DNA of 64,000 nt, from NCBI GenBank assembly GCA_022560025.1, contig JAFISE010000072.1, positions 62,001-126,000 of the forward strand, read 5' to 3'. Below are positions 11,859 through 21,783 of this stretch, in pieces. Below the pieces are notes generated by a model, which worked only from the letters and a program-made list of their open reading frames with translations, was not told the DNA's origin and did not search any database. The stretch's first letter is position 1. Each line of letters begins with the position of its first letter. The position numbers and the translations under genes were made by a program. This DNA is from Stagonosporopsis chrysanthemi. Lineage: Eukaryota > Ascomycota > Dothideomycetes > Pleosporales > Didymellaceae.

Positions 11859-14800
11859 TCACCGCTTGAGTGTCTTCTGCTTCTCAGCCTCGACCTTGAC
11901 CTCTTTGACGAGCAGCCCCTTCCTCCTGCGCACACGATCGACATAGCGCTTGGCAACATTTTCTCTGTCAGCCAGCTCACCCAGATCCTCAAGCTCGTCC
12001 TCTGTAAACGGCACCCAGAAGGGGTCTTCATCAAGCATTTCGAAGCCCGCAAATCGCAGCTGCGGGCTCGCGCTGCCAGAACTGCGCTTGCGGATCTCGT
12101 CTGAGAATCCAAAGGACTCTGCGACGGGGAGCAGGGCGCTGATGGTAAATGTTTGGTTGCCGGTGGTGGAGGCGGCAGACGAGGACATTGTTTCCGAGAG
12201 GATCTGGCCGCGGCGCCGGGTCAGCACGGCGTAGACACGGCCCAAAACATCGGTCGAGGCTTGAATCTCGCACGAGTACATAGCGAGGAGCATGCGTGGC
12301 GACCAGTCAAGCATGCCGCTGTGAACTCCTGAACGCACGGCTTTGATGACTTCGCCTGTAAGACGGTGGTGGTCGGTTTCTGTAGCGGACCCTTCGAGAG
12401 TGATGTCTTGGAGAAAAACAGCAAGGCCTTGTACGGGCTCGGCGCAGCAGGGTCCCTGAGCAGTGGCGAGCTGAAAGGCGTAGACGATGGTCGAAGCAAA
12501 GGAACGGGCACTCGAGGTCCGGTCGGATGCGTCGTCGACCTCGGTCGTTTCAGCCAGGCTGTGGACTATTAGCTTGTGAATTTTTTTTTACCAAGCAAAT
12601 ACTTACGCTTTGCTACATATGCCAGCACTGTCAATCAGGATGTTGGGTCCTCTGTTCCGGGGGCCAAATGCCGTGATCTTGTCAATGACATGGTCGGTCC
12701 AGATGTCCCTTTCTTTCTTGGCTTCGGCAAAAGCCAACTTCAGCTGCTTCTTGAACTCGGCAGGGCTAAGTGTATGTCCACTCTCACGCTGCTCCGCTTC
12801 TTGCATGCCATCCTGCTCGGCTCCAGCTATATCAGCAGCCACCTGCTCATCTGAGTTCTTGGTTTCACGGGCCTTTTGCTCCGAGTTGAGCCTCTTGATG
12901 GAGCCGGAGTTCTTGCTTAAGAACTCAGTAACACTTGGTGGTAGGGGGCGGACTTGCAGGCGGACAGAGACCTGTTTGTTTGCTGTGGCGCTAATTACCA
13001 CACCACGGCCAAGCTCTGGATTCCTGGGAGGGTTCATCTCCGTCGCAGCAACGGTCGACTCTCGATACGGAACAATGGGTTCACCAGCCTGAATTTTGCA
13101 TTTGGCGAAACGCTCCTCGAGATCCTTGAGGCATCGCTCGAGATGCAATTCACCAGCGGTCAGAATGACATGCTCTCCGCTTGGCAGTTGTTCGTACTCG
13201 GCGCAGGGATCGGACTGAACCAACAATTTCAAGCCATTGATCATCTTGTCAAGATCGTAGGGGTTCTCAGGCTCCAAGGCCACGCGAACAATGGGTTCGG
13301 AGCCCATGGTTACACCAGCAAGGTTGAGCGAACCAGGGAGTTGCGAGCAGAGTGTTCCGGACTTGAGCATGTGGCCTTCAAGACCACCGATGCCGAACAC
13401 AACGCCGGCAGGCACCGAGTCCAAGGCCTCCAGGCCACGGCCCATCATGAGGTAGAGCGCAGTGACCTTGACCTTCTTTGGCTCGGGCTCTGCGTGTGGA
13501 TACTCGGGAGAGAATTTTGGGCCCAGCACATAGACCTCATCACCTACACTGAGCGTGCCAGAATAGATACGAGCGAAGCCAATGAGATGCTCAGCCTTTT
13601 CATCAACTGATGCTGCAGCTTCAGCATTTGCTTCGTCTTCACCTATAGCAGCAGCGCTGAGCGCGTCTGTAACACCGCCGACATCTGGACTCTCGCCATT
13701 GGCAATAGCCTGTTGCCTGGCAAGTTCTGCTCGTTTCTTGCGCCCTAGATCTCGGGCCTCTTCTGCACTCAATGCGCCGGTCCTTCGCTTGTGCTGTGGC
13801 AATTCACTTTCGGGGACAGAGAACATCTTGCTGACATAGGCGACGACAGGGGCGTCCTTGGACTTGTCCAATTCCGTGATTGCCTTTCGGACTTTGGGCG
13901 CCACGTGGTCCGCACCGACCGAGGTGTCGATCATGTCGGGCATTCTCTCTGCTTGGGCCTTGGCTGGTGAGGGCAGGTACTCGGTGACGGAGACAAGCAG
14001 TGCGGTTGACAATGGCAGCCACGAAGCGAAGAGTGCAGTCAAAACGGCACGTGGGTCGCGCGACCGTAGAACGTGTGGTGGGAGGTTGAGGTTGAGACTC
14101 TTGGTAATCTTTTCGACCATGGCGGGATCTCTGATGTGCAGCAAATAAGTATATTGACTAGCGTACGTACAAAGCAAGCAGAAAGGCAGAAAGTTGAGGA
14201 AAGGAAATCCACGCACCCCTTCCCATTGTTACCTCCTGTAGCAGCTTCGTAGATGGCCCAGATGTTTTCAAGCACCAGTTGGACGAACATGGGCTTCAGA
14301 TTGCGGCCTTTGAGATGCTTGGAGCTGAGCACGCGCTTCGTCTTGGGATCTAGAAAGTAGTCGCCCCACAGCACCTTTTCAAGGACGGAACGCTTGATAC
14401 CGAGCTTGCGTTCATAGAGACCGGCAAACTGCTTTACTGTGAAGGCCCAGCCATCGATGGCAGAGGCGAAGATGACATTGTTCTTCTCAGGTGCGAAGTA
14501 GATGTCTTCATCGTCCTTCTCCTCGTACTCGGCGGGCGTGCTTGTAGTGTCTACGCTGTCACCGTTGTCTGGCACTGCGGATGATGTGGTGTTAGTCTTC
14601 TCAGCAGCTGCAGCGTTGAGCCTCTCCTCCATCTTCTCGCGCCAACGCAGATCGTCCTCCATGCGCTCGCCCTGGTAGAAGCTGCCCATGACGGCATTTA
14701 CCTGTTCTACTAGCTTGTTCAGATGCGTGTGCGCGTCGGCTGGGCTCATCTGCCACTCTGTGATTAGTCTGTCCATTTTGTTGATGACAAGCAGAGGTTT

Positions 14801-15303
14801 GAGTTTCTCTATCCACGTCTGGCGCAGAACGGTGACGGTCTGACTGCACACGCCTTCCACGGCGTCGACGAGCACAATGGCGCCGTCACACAAGCGCGAG
14901 GCCGTGGAGACCTCGTAGCTGAAGTCAATGTGGCCGGGCGAGTCGATCAGGTTGATCAAGAATTCCTTCTTCTCGGGCTGTGCGTCGGGGGCAGAGCGGC
15001 GCAGCAGCGAGAAGAAGAGCGAGATGGCCGACGACTCCATGGTGATGCCGCGGAGCTGCTCGTCTGGCCTGGAGTCGAGGTACCGGATCTTGCCGGCGAG
15101 CTTGGGGGAGATGATGCCATTGGTGGCGATGAGGGCGTCGGTCAGCGACGTCTTGCCATGGTCGACGTGGGCGAGGATGCAGATCTGGGAGGGGGTGGTC
15201 AGTCTGGCTCGGCGGTGCTGGGGCGGTGGTGCAGGCTGACGTTGCGGACGCCGTCTGCCTGCTGCTGCAGCTTGACCAGCTGCTCGGGGGCGATGGTGGG
15301 CAT
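11859..15303 (-). CDS. EFL1: Elongation factor-like GTPase Efl1/Ria1
   Basis: Efl1 is a cytoplasmic EF2-like GTPase. With Sdo1 (SBDS) it releases eIF6 (Tif6) from late pre-60S subunits. Four exons are read on the minus strand: 15303-15241, 15184-14217, 14130-12607 and 12558-11859, giving 1084 residues, close to the yeast length. Introns are 56, 86 and 48 bp. Exon 1 encodes MPTIAPEQLVKLQQQADGVRN and joins ICILAHVDHGKTSL (P-loop, about residues 22-35). The motifs RGITMESSAISL (switch I), DSPGHIDF (G3) and NKMD (G4) follow. A low-complexity acidic insert is present (about 225-260). The EF2-like domains II-V continue through LTAGELHLERCL and end in FEMLDEDPFWVPFTEDE. The donor at 14216 is GTGCGT; it restores GKG-DPAMVEKITKSL, the expected family sequence. 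All four junctions keep frame. Confidence 0.94.
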
Positions 15304-16080
15304 GGCGGGCGGCGGGCGCGGGCGTGGGCGTGGGCGTGGGCGGCGGGGTCTGCTGCTGGTGCTGGTGCCGGTGCTCGGGCGGCGCTGCTGCGCGCGGCGG
15401 AGGCAGGCGTGGGCGTGTCTCACGGGGGCCTGGACGGCGGGGGCGAGATTGCAGGGCGTGGTGCTGTCGCAGACGCGGGCGTGTCAGACAGACTCGTTGG
15501 GTTGCGGCTGCAGACCGTCTCGCGCTGGGGCGCTGGGTTTGAGAAGTCAGCAGCCCCACCGCTGACCGCTGCAGAGAGCCGGAGAGCCAGAGAGCCAGAG
15601 AGCCAGAGAGCCAGACAGCCAGAGAGCCGGAGAGCCAGACAGCCAGAGAGCCAGAGACGTCACCGCCGGCCGGCCGTTAGCAGCGGCCAGACGACGCGCC
15701 TCCCACAGGCCGGCGGCGGACGCACGACCGCGGCCTGCCATGGCGACTGCGCGACGCCTGCGAGCCCGCTCCCCTGCGCAGGCTGCTGCTGTGCAGCGCG
15801 CACCATTGGCCGGGGTGTGTGTACGAGTCCTGCGACCCTCTGCGCGCACCCATGCATTGAATGTGCCCCCTGTCGCTCGCGCCTGGTCGATCGCCATCAC
15901 TCCCAGGCCCATCATAGCAGCCGAAATATAATCTCGCCCACCACCACCACCACCACCACACGACCGCGCCTGCCCCCTCCGCCAGCAGTCGCCGTCGCCG
16001 TCGCAGCCGCCGTCGCCAGCACACACCCCTCGCGCTCCACCGCCCGCCGCCCTCGACCGTTGATGTAGCCGGCCGCAGCC
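15304..16080. promoter_or_regulatory. Divergent promoter region EFL1 / Opy1-like gene
   Basis: A 777-bp GC-rich gap lies between two divergent starts, so it should hold both promoters. It contains an 8-bp minisatellite (15573-15652), a run of CCA triplets (about 15938-15958) and GCCGTC/GTCGCC repeats just before the plus-strand ATG. Open frames through it are products of these repeats (RSQRARQPES-like) and are not credible genes. No TATA box is evident. Confidence 0.6.
15573..15652. repeat. 8-bp minisatellite, 10 units
   Basis: Ten consecutive 8-bp units of the form AGAGAGCC with variants GGAGAGCC and AGACAGCC. Variants are interspersed (order: base, GG, base x3, AGAC, base, GG, AGAC, base), which points to unequal exchange or slippage inside the array. 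It lies in the shared EFL1/Opy1-like promoter. Confidence 0.9.
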
Positions 16081-17551
16081 ATGGCCGACGGCGCGCAGCA
16101 CACGCCTGCCACCCCGATCCCCATCGCCCGCGCCCCTGCGCCCGTGAAGCTGAGCACGCTGAGCACGCTGAGCACCCCCGCGCAGCCGCGCCTTGCCAGT
16201 GTTGCCAGCGCCGCCAGCGCCGCCAGCGCCGCCGTCATGTCCCCTGTCAACCAGAACGGCTGCTTCGAGTTCGACCGCATCATCAAGGCTGGCCCTGTGC
16301 TGAAGCGCACCCGCAAGACCAAGGTGCGCCCTGGCCGCTGCACCGCCTGTCCGCCTGCTCCCATACTGACGCCCACAGCAATGGAAGCCAATCCACATCG
16401 TCCTGCGCCCCAACTGCCTGTCCATCTACAAAGACAAGGCCGAGACCAAGCTGCGCCACCAGATCAACCTGTCCGAGATCACCGCCGTCGCCCGCCAGAA
16501 GGACTCGAAGAAGAAGATGGACCACGTCTTTGGCATCTTCTCGCCCGCCCGCAACTACCACCTCGGCGCCCCCACCGACCGTGACGCCCAAGACTGGGTC
16601 GACCTCATCCGCGCCGAGGCCCGTATCGACGAGGACGACGGCGAGCTGATCTTGCTCAGTCCCACCGGCACCAAGACCTTCACTGGCTTCGACCGCTCGC
16701 CCCCGGCCCGCTCCAACACGCTCTCCTCTTCCTCCGACGCCGAGCCGGCATCTCTGCCTTCCGGCTCCCTGCCACGCGACACCCAGCCTCTGCCCATGCA
16801 CAGCGCCCGCCGCCCCTCGCAAGCCCTCAACTACTCTGGCAACGAACACGGCTCCGTCTCCGACTTGGACTTCTCCGACTCTGCAGCGCCTGCGTCCTCG
16901 ACATCGCTTCCGTACTCCAAATCAAATCCGCGCAATCCCCTTGCCCGCAACCGCAACGTCAGCCAAACCTCCAACCTCAACGCTCCTCCTTCCACCGCAG
17001 AGTCCGATCCTGACCGCGTCGTCTTCCATGGCTGGCTCTACGTCCTCAAGTCAAAAGGCGGCGTGCGACAATGGAAGAAGGTCTGGCTCGTCCTCCGCCC
17101 CAAGTGCCTCGCTTTCTACAAGAACAACGAAGAGTACTCTGCTCATCTTATCATTCCATTCGAGAGCATCATTGATGCCGTCGACATTGACAGTGTGAGC
17201 AAGAGCAAGCAGTACTGCATGCAAGTCATCTCCGAGGAGAAGAACTTTCGCTTCTGTGCACAGAGCGAAAACGAATTGGCCAAGTGGTTGGGCGCTTTCA
17301 AGAGTTTGCTTGTCAGGAGAAGAGAGGGTGAAGGCAAGAGGTCCGCGCACGCGCACGCGCACGCGCAGGCGCAGGCGCAGGCGCAGGCGCAGGCGCAGGC
17401 GCAGGTGCAAGCGCAAGCCCCGCCACCGGTTGTAACAACAACAGCTGCTACCCCAACACTACCCCAAGCACCAATCCCGCAGCAGAAGCGCGTCTCGATA
17501 GCCGACTCCAACGTGACAGTGCCCACAATGCAACCCGTGGCCATCAAATGA
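16081..17551 (+). CDS. Tandem PH-domain protein, Opy1-like
   Basis: Two exons (16081-16323, 16379-17551; 55-bp intron GTGCGC..ACAG) encode 471 residues. The N-terminus is Ala/Ser/Thr-rich with a STL repeat. PH domain 1 spans about residues 70-165: GPVLKRTRKTK joins QWKPIHIVLRPNCLSIYKDK across the intron and ends DRDAQDWVDLIRAEAR. A Ser-rich linker follows. PH domain 2 spans about 296-402: FHGWLYVLKSKGGVRQWKKVWLVLRP to ENELAKWLGAFKSLL. The tail is a His-Ala/Gln-Ala dipeptide repeat and a Pro-rich end. Two PH domains in this order resemble yeast Opy1, a PI(4,5)P2 sensor at the plasma membrane. The lipid-binding role is inferred; other tandem-PH fungal proteins remain possible. The start is the ATG in GCAGCCATGG. 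Confidence 0.85.
17344..17420 (+). repeat. Coding GCGCAC/GCGCAG hexamer repeat
   Basis: Hexamers GCGCAC (3) then GCGCAG (8 or more, last ones degenerate as GTGCAA) encode a His-Ala to Gln-Ala dipeptide run near the C-terminus of the tandem-PH protein. The hexamer period keeps frame, so length changes would be tolerated. Confidence 0.9.
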
Positions 17552-17957
17552 CAACCGTATTCGCCTAGTCCACCGCCGCTGCGCCCGCTGAGACTGAGCC
17601 CCACAACGCGATCCCGCCTGTACATACCCTGTATTCCCTTGTCTCTTTTGTCACTACACCGATACTGCGACCGGCGTCTTTCCTACCTCGTCTCTGAGTA
17701 TCCATGAGTCACGACTATCGGCTCTGGCGCCCCCTTGATGGGTATGCCGCCTTGGCTTTACTGTTGGATATCACATTTACTTTCCGCTTTGTCTCATAGC
17801 TTCAGTCTGCTAGTATGCATTTGCACAGTAGCTGCTTTAGTGTCTTTGTAATGCCACCCGCTTGCCAGGCAAGCTGGGTGTGGTCTGTTCGTCTTGCTGT
17901 AGTGAGTAAATCCTACCCAATCTTCACCCGTGTCTTTTGTGTGATGCACATAGCTGT
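17552..17957. other. Convergent 3' region, Opy1-like / Zn2Cys6 gene
   Basis: A 406-bp gap between convergent stop codons. It is mostly T/C-rich on the plus strand, as expected for 3' untranslated sequence. Nothing else is recognised. Confidence 0.6.
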
Positions 17958-19686
17958 CTACATCTTGAATCGCTCCATGATTTCTTTCTGCTTCCCCGCT
18001 GCATCCATCTCGCCCACCCACACTGACGGCACAAAATATACCCAAAATTGACCATGGGCGTCCATGTTTGCGTCTATGACGCTACTGTAGAGCCGCGTGT
18101 GCTCCACCGGCCATCCAGTCTCAGGGTCCAGCACCCTCTCTTCCATTTCAATCACCCTCTTCGTCACCAGAACGTGCTGTTCAGCATCCCACAGGCCCTC
18201 ACGAGGCGGATGTCGTGCAAGCAATGAGACAGCTTTGCGACGAGTCGTAGGACAGCGGCAGCGGGTTGCTGTGTGGTACAGCGGGGGAATGATGGTCATT
18301 TCAAACGTGAACTTGGCAGCATGAGTGTTTCTAACCTCCATGGCGTCGAGGACAATCTCTGCATGACGTACAAGCGCCCGAAACGATTGAAGATATCGGT
18401 CGTATGGGACCTGGAGTACACTTGCCGCGCACCCAACGTACGATGACAGCGCGTAAAGAGCTACTTTGAGAGCGCTGAGAGAAACGAGCTCATCTGCCGT
18501 CCATTCCTGGCTGTCCTCAACAACCTGTACTCTTTCAAACCATATTCGGTGGCATTCCATGAGTCGACTCTGCTGTTCCAGGTCCTCCTGGCATAGAGCG
18601 AGTCTCTGCAGGACTTTCATGCCCATCTGACGAAGAAATAGGATCGATGCATTCCGAAGTTCCCGCGACGAGCGTTCAGCCTCATGTAGCGAAAACGGTA
18701 GCTGGATGAATCGCTCAGGGTTTGGGAATGGGATCTCGAGATGAGCTTCTGTTGCGACACCATACAGCTGCGCTGATGTCATGCCACGCTGGAACATTGG
18801 GACGAGGACATCTTCAATCAGGCCATTTGACCCTTTGGTGCGGGTCAAATTCAGTGACGGAGAATCGACTCTCTGCTGCTGCTGTTTCCATTCGCGAATG
18901 AGACTCAGTCCGTTGGTCATGTGAGTGAATGCGGTGCAGTAGTTCCCCCGAAGAAACTCTATGCATACAAACAGCAGACATGTGACCAGACCAATCTCAG
19001 GCGAGTAAGAGGGCTCGACCATTCGGTCCATAAGCTTCCTGACAGCCTCATTGTAGTGATGTAGGAAGAATCTGCTTCCATGGGCGACCTGAAAGTGGGT
19101 CCTAGCATGCTTCAAACTCCCCGACTCTGTTTTGTTCAGGTAGCCGATGGCGATCATTGCGTGACGGACCGCTGGCTCTGCGTAGGCCATCTGCAAGGAA
19201 GTCTTGGACCAAAACTCATGATCGAACCGACTTGAAAGTGAAGGGGCAGCACATTGGTGGTAGAACTCCAGGTACGTTAAACTGTTGCCAAGTCCAGACA
19301 CCAACGGCAAGGTGGGCAGGAGGACTGTCATAGGCTCGCTCGGGGCGAAGACCTGAATCTGGAAAGCATCCTTTGGCTTGGGATAGCCGTCGCATTTGCG
19401 TCCCGTGCTTGTGCATCTACCAGAGATGATGAGCTGTCACCTCGTAGAGACGGTACCCTTCAATGCACTCTAGGCCCTGCGCAGAGGTGATGAAATGTAC
19501 GGACCTGGAACAACTTGGTTTTGCTTCGTCGCATTTCACCCGTCTAATCCTGTATGATGCGGTCAGTGATTCTGGAAGCTCAATACCAATAGATGCAAGA
19601 TCAGCCCCTTACTTGCAGGTGAAGCACCCGGTCCTCACTTTTGGGCTTCGTCTTCGATTGACAAAAGGCACAGCAGCAACTGACAT
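17958..19686 (-). CDS. Zn2Cys6 fungal transcription factor
   Basis: A fungus-specific binuclear zinc-cluster regulator of 525 residues. Three exons are read: 19686-19613, 19549-19505 and 19416-17958, with introns of 63 and 88 bp. The zinc cluster is assembled from all three: RTGCFTCK, then IRRVKCDEAKPSCSR, then CTSTGRKCDGYPKPK. The six cysteines are C21, C24, C31, C38, C41 and C48 (C-x2-C-x6-C-x6-C-x2-C-x6-C). The remainder is the helical fungal regulatory domain, including LTYLEFYHQCAAPSLSS and AMIAIGYLNK, of the type fused to Zn2Cys6 clusters in Pezizomycotina. Target genes are unknown. Start: the ATG at 19686 has AAG before it; another in-frame ATG 12 bp upstream (19698) has a weaker context and would add MLPK. 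The start codon lies about 345 bp from the first recognisable transposon end. Confidence 0.9.
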
Positions 19687-20031
19687 CTTGGGCAGCATGC
19701 GCACGTTGTGCAAACATCAAGAGAACAAAGCAACATTGGTGCCAATCCCCAGAGGAACACATTATAGAGGCGCAGGCATACATGCACTGCGTAGCGGAGC
19801 GTCCTAATAGGATGGACATGCTAGTGCTGACGCAGAACACGTGCAGAGTGCGAGCAGACCAACCAGACTTTAAGCCCTCTCTTAAGGTAACATAAAGTTT
19901 CTAAGACTTTTACTTAACTAGTTATTTCTATAGAATTAACACTAAGAGGCTTTAGTTAGGTCTTTATACTTTATATCTAATGTTAAGTTATTTTATATAT
20001 ATTTCTAATCAAAGGTTTAAAATTAAATATA
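19687..20031. other. Promoter of Zn2Cys6 gene and start of AT-rich block
   Basis: About 180 bp of normal-composition DNA upstream of the regulator gives way near 19870 to very AT-rich sequence. The stretch 19870-20029 has no recognised element and may be RIP spread into unique DNA or an unrecognised transposon remnant. The TA at 20030-20031 is the likely target duplication of the adjoining Fot1-like end. Confidence 0.6.
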
Positions 20032-20707
20032 ATATACTTTATAAGCAAGCAAGCTAACAAGTAAGCAAGCTACTTTTGCTAAGCTCCTACTAAAGTACTC
20101 TTTCTTTACTAATGTCTTAACAACAACCTATTATCAATACGTCTTAAAAAGCTTAGATACAGCTTGCACTTTAAGCTTTTAAATAAGATATAAACCTTTT
20201 CTAGTAATATGCTATAGCTATTTAAAAAGTGCTTTAAAGTATACTAAGCTATTAATATACTAGACAACCTTTATAAGATAATACTATACTTAACTTATAA
20301 GACTTAGATAATACTAAAAAGAAGATAATTATTAAGTATATACTTAAGCTAGACATGTAAGAATTTAGCTCTTAGCTAGTAGATATAGCTACTATAGTTA
20401 GTTCTCTGCGCACTAAGCGTAATCTAGGCTCTATTAGCATAAACTAGCTTATTATAGTTATAAAGTATTAGCTAGAGCTTAAAGTAAAGTTTAATTATAG
20501 ATATAACTATAAGTAAGCTCTTTACAAAGATTTAAGAGTTATATAGAGCTAGTTTAGCCTAGTAGCTAATATTAAAGCTAAGTATAGTATCTAGAATAAT
20601 AATACCTTTAACTTTAATTAAATAGGCTTTATAATAAGCTAGATCTCTTTAAAAGTAGTTGTTATAGCTTAAAAGAAATAAAGAAGGCTAAAGACAGACT
20701 AGTAAGG
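20032..20707 (+). mobile_element. Fot1/pogo-like transposon, 5' fragment
   Basis: The fragment starts with an inverted-repeat end (ATATACTTTATAAGC, then a TAAGCAAGCTACTTTTGCTAAG stretch split by short repeats) matching the end at 52146 and the complete copy at 33967-35814. In the plus direction it encodes a stop-ridden transposase N-terminus up to the block NNNTFNF..GFII. It stops at TAAGG (20703-20707), exactly where the related right-hand fragment stops at CAAGG. The Gypsy LTR begins at the next base. Confidence 0.8.
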
Positions 20708-21181
20708 TGTTAAGTACTTATTTAATTAGTTCTTAGAGATAAATATAGTAACAGGAGGCTAAAAGAGGTTTGTAGTAAGAAGTACAGATACTATCTGTCT
20801 GTCTTAAAAGCAGGGGTAATAATAAGTAGTACAGAGTAGACTGTCTAGCTTAAAAGTTAAGGTTAAGATCTAATAACTTAGATTATTACTTAGGTTAAAT
20901 ACAAACTGTAAGAGTTTGTATTCTTACTATGCTATATACTATAACTATAAAATACTTATTAATAAGCAACTAAGGTTAGTTTAATAAGATATAGTTATAG
21001 TTGCTTATTAATAAGCAGAATTGTATTATACTTATTAACAAGTAATAGTCTGTGCATGCTTATTAATAAGCAAGTTATATAACCTGTAATTACTTTGTCC
21101 TATACTCTAATCTCTAGCTCTTGTTAAGATTCTAGGTAGTTACTTATTACACTGTGCTGTATTCTTTATAAGATTATAATA
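20708..21181 (-). repeat. Gypsy copy A, left LTR (3' LTR)
   Basis: It starts TGTTAAG and ends TTATAATA, and shares most of its first 190 bases with LTRs at 29149, 38801 and 50972, then the ending GATTATAATA with the one at 38801. Near its start about 28 bp present in the other copies are missing. Four copies of a palindromic TTGCTTATTAATAAGCAA-like motif occupy 20950-21075. The element it belongs to reads on the minus strand, so this is its 3' LTR. Confidence 0.75.
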
Positions 21182-21283
21182 CTACTTTTCTCTTTTATTT
21201 AGTTTGTTTTTAAACTATATAATAGGTAACTAGGTTTATATAAAGCTAAAGCTTCTTTTTATCTAGTAATTTAGTAAGTTAAG

Positions 21284-21783
21284 ATGTCTTCTTATATTTA
21301 TAACCTTTAACTTAGCTTAGAAATTTAATAAGCTAACACGCTATCTAAAGTTCTTTATAACTGTTATTTCTTTAAAGGTTATAAGTACTATATTATACTA
21401 AATACTCTAAACTAAATAAAGTGTACTAAGTATACTAAGGTAAGTAAGCTATATATAAATATATTTTAAGAGTTGCTAGATTGTACTTGTAAGAAGTATA
21501 GGAAGAAGGTTAAAGATAATAAGATATTGCTAGCAACTGTAATTACACAGTTGTTGCAGAATAAGAAAATTCTAAAACAGGCTAAAGATTGTATATAGTA
21601 CAAGGTACTAGGCTTAGCAAATAAGATAATTAAGTTAAGTAAGTTAGACTTAGCTAAAGAAGTTAATTATCTAGCTGTGTCTATTAGGATGTATACTTTT
21701 CTAATAACCTAGAGTGCTATAGGTCTTATTAAAGAGTCTGTAGCTAACTATAGTACTTTTATACTAGCTAGCAGTAGTTTGTA
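21284..21783 (+). pseudogene. Antisense cargo ORF of Gypsy copy A
   Basis: A stop-ridden plus-strand frame opens with ATG at 21284 (MSSYIYNL) between the end of pol and the 3' LTR, opposite to gag-pol. Its middle has a CxxC-like pair (KCTKYTKVSKLYINI) followed by a helical, charged stretch (NKKILKQAKD, LANKIIKLSKLDLAKEVNYL). Copy C keeps a related stretch (KCLANN, AKEINYLAIA) at the same position, so this is part of the element and not chance. The function is unknown. I recall similar small ORFs beside fungal Gypsy elements but cannot name a family. Confidence 0.55.

Noticed and set aside
14930..16425. Long plus- and minus-strand frames over the EFL1 5' end, the minisatellite and the PH gene
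   Set aside because: They are shadows of real exons and of the 8-bp repeat; the spliced EFL1 and PH models explain the conserved sequence.
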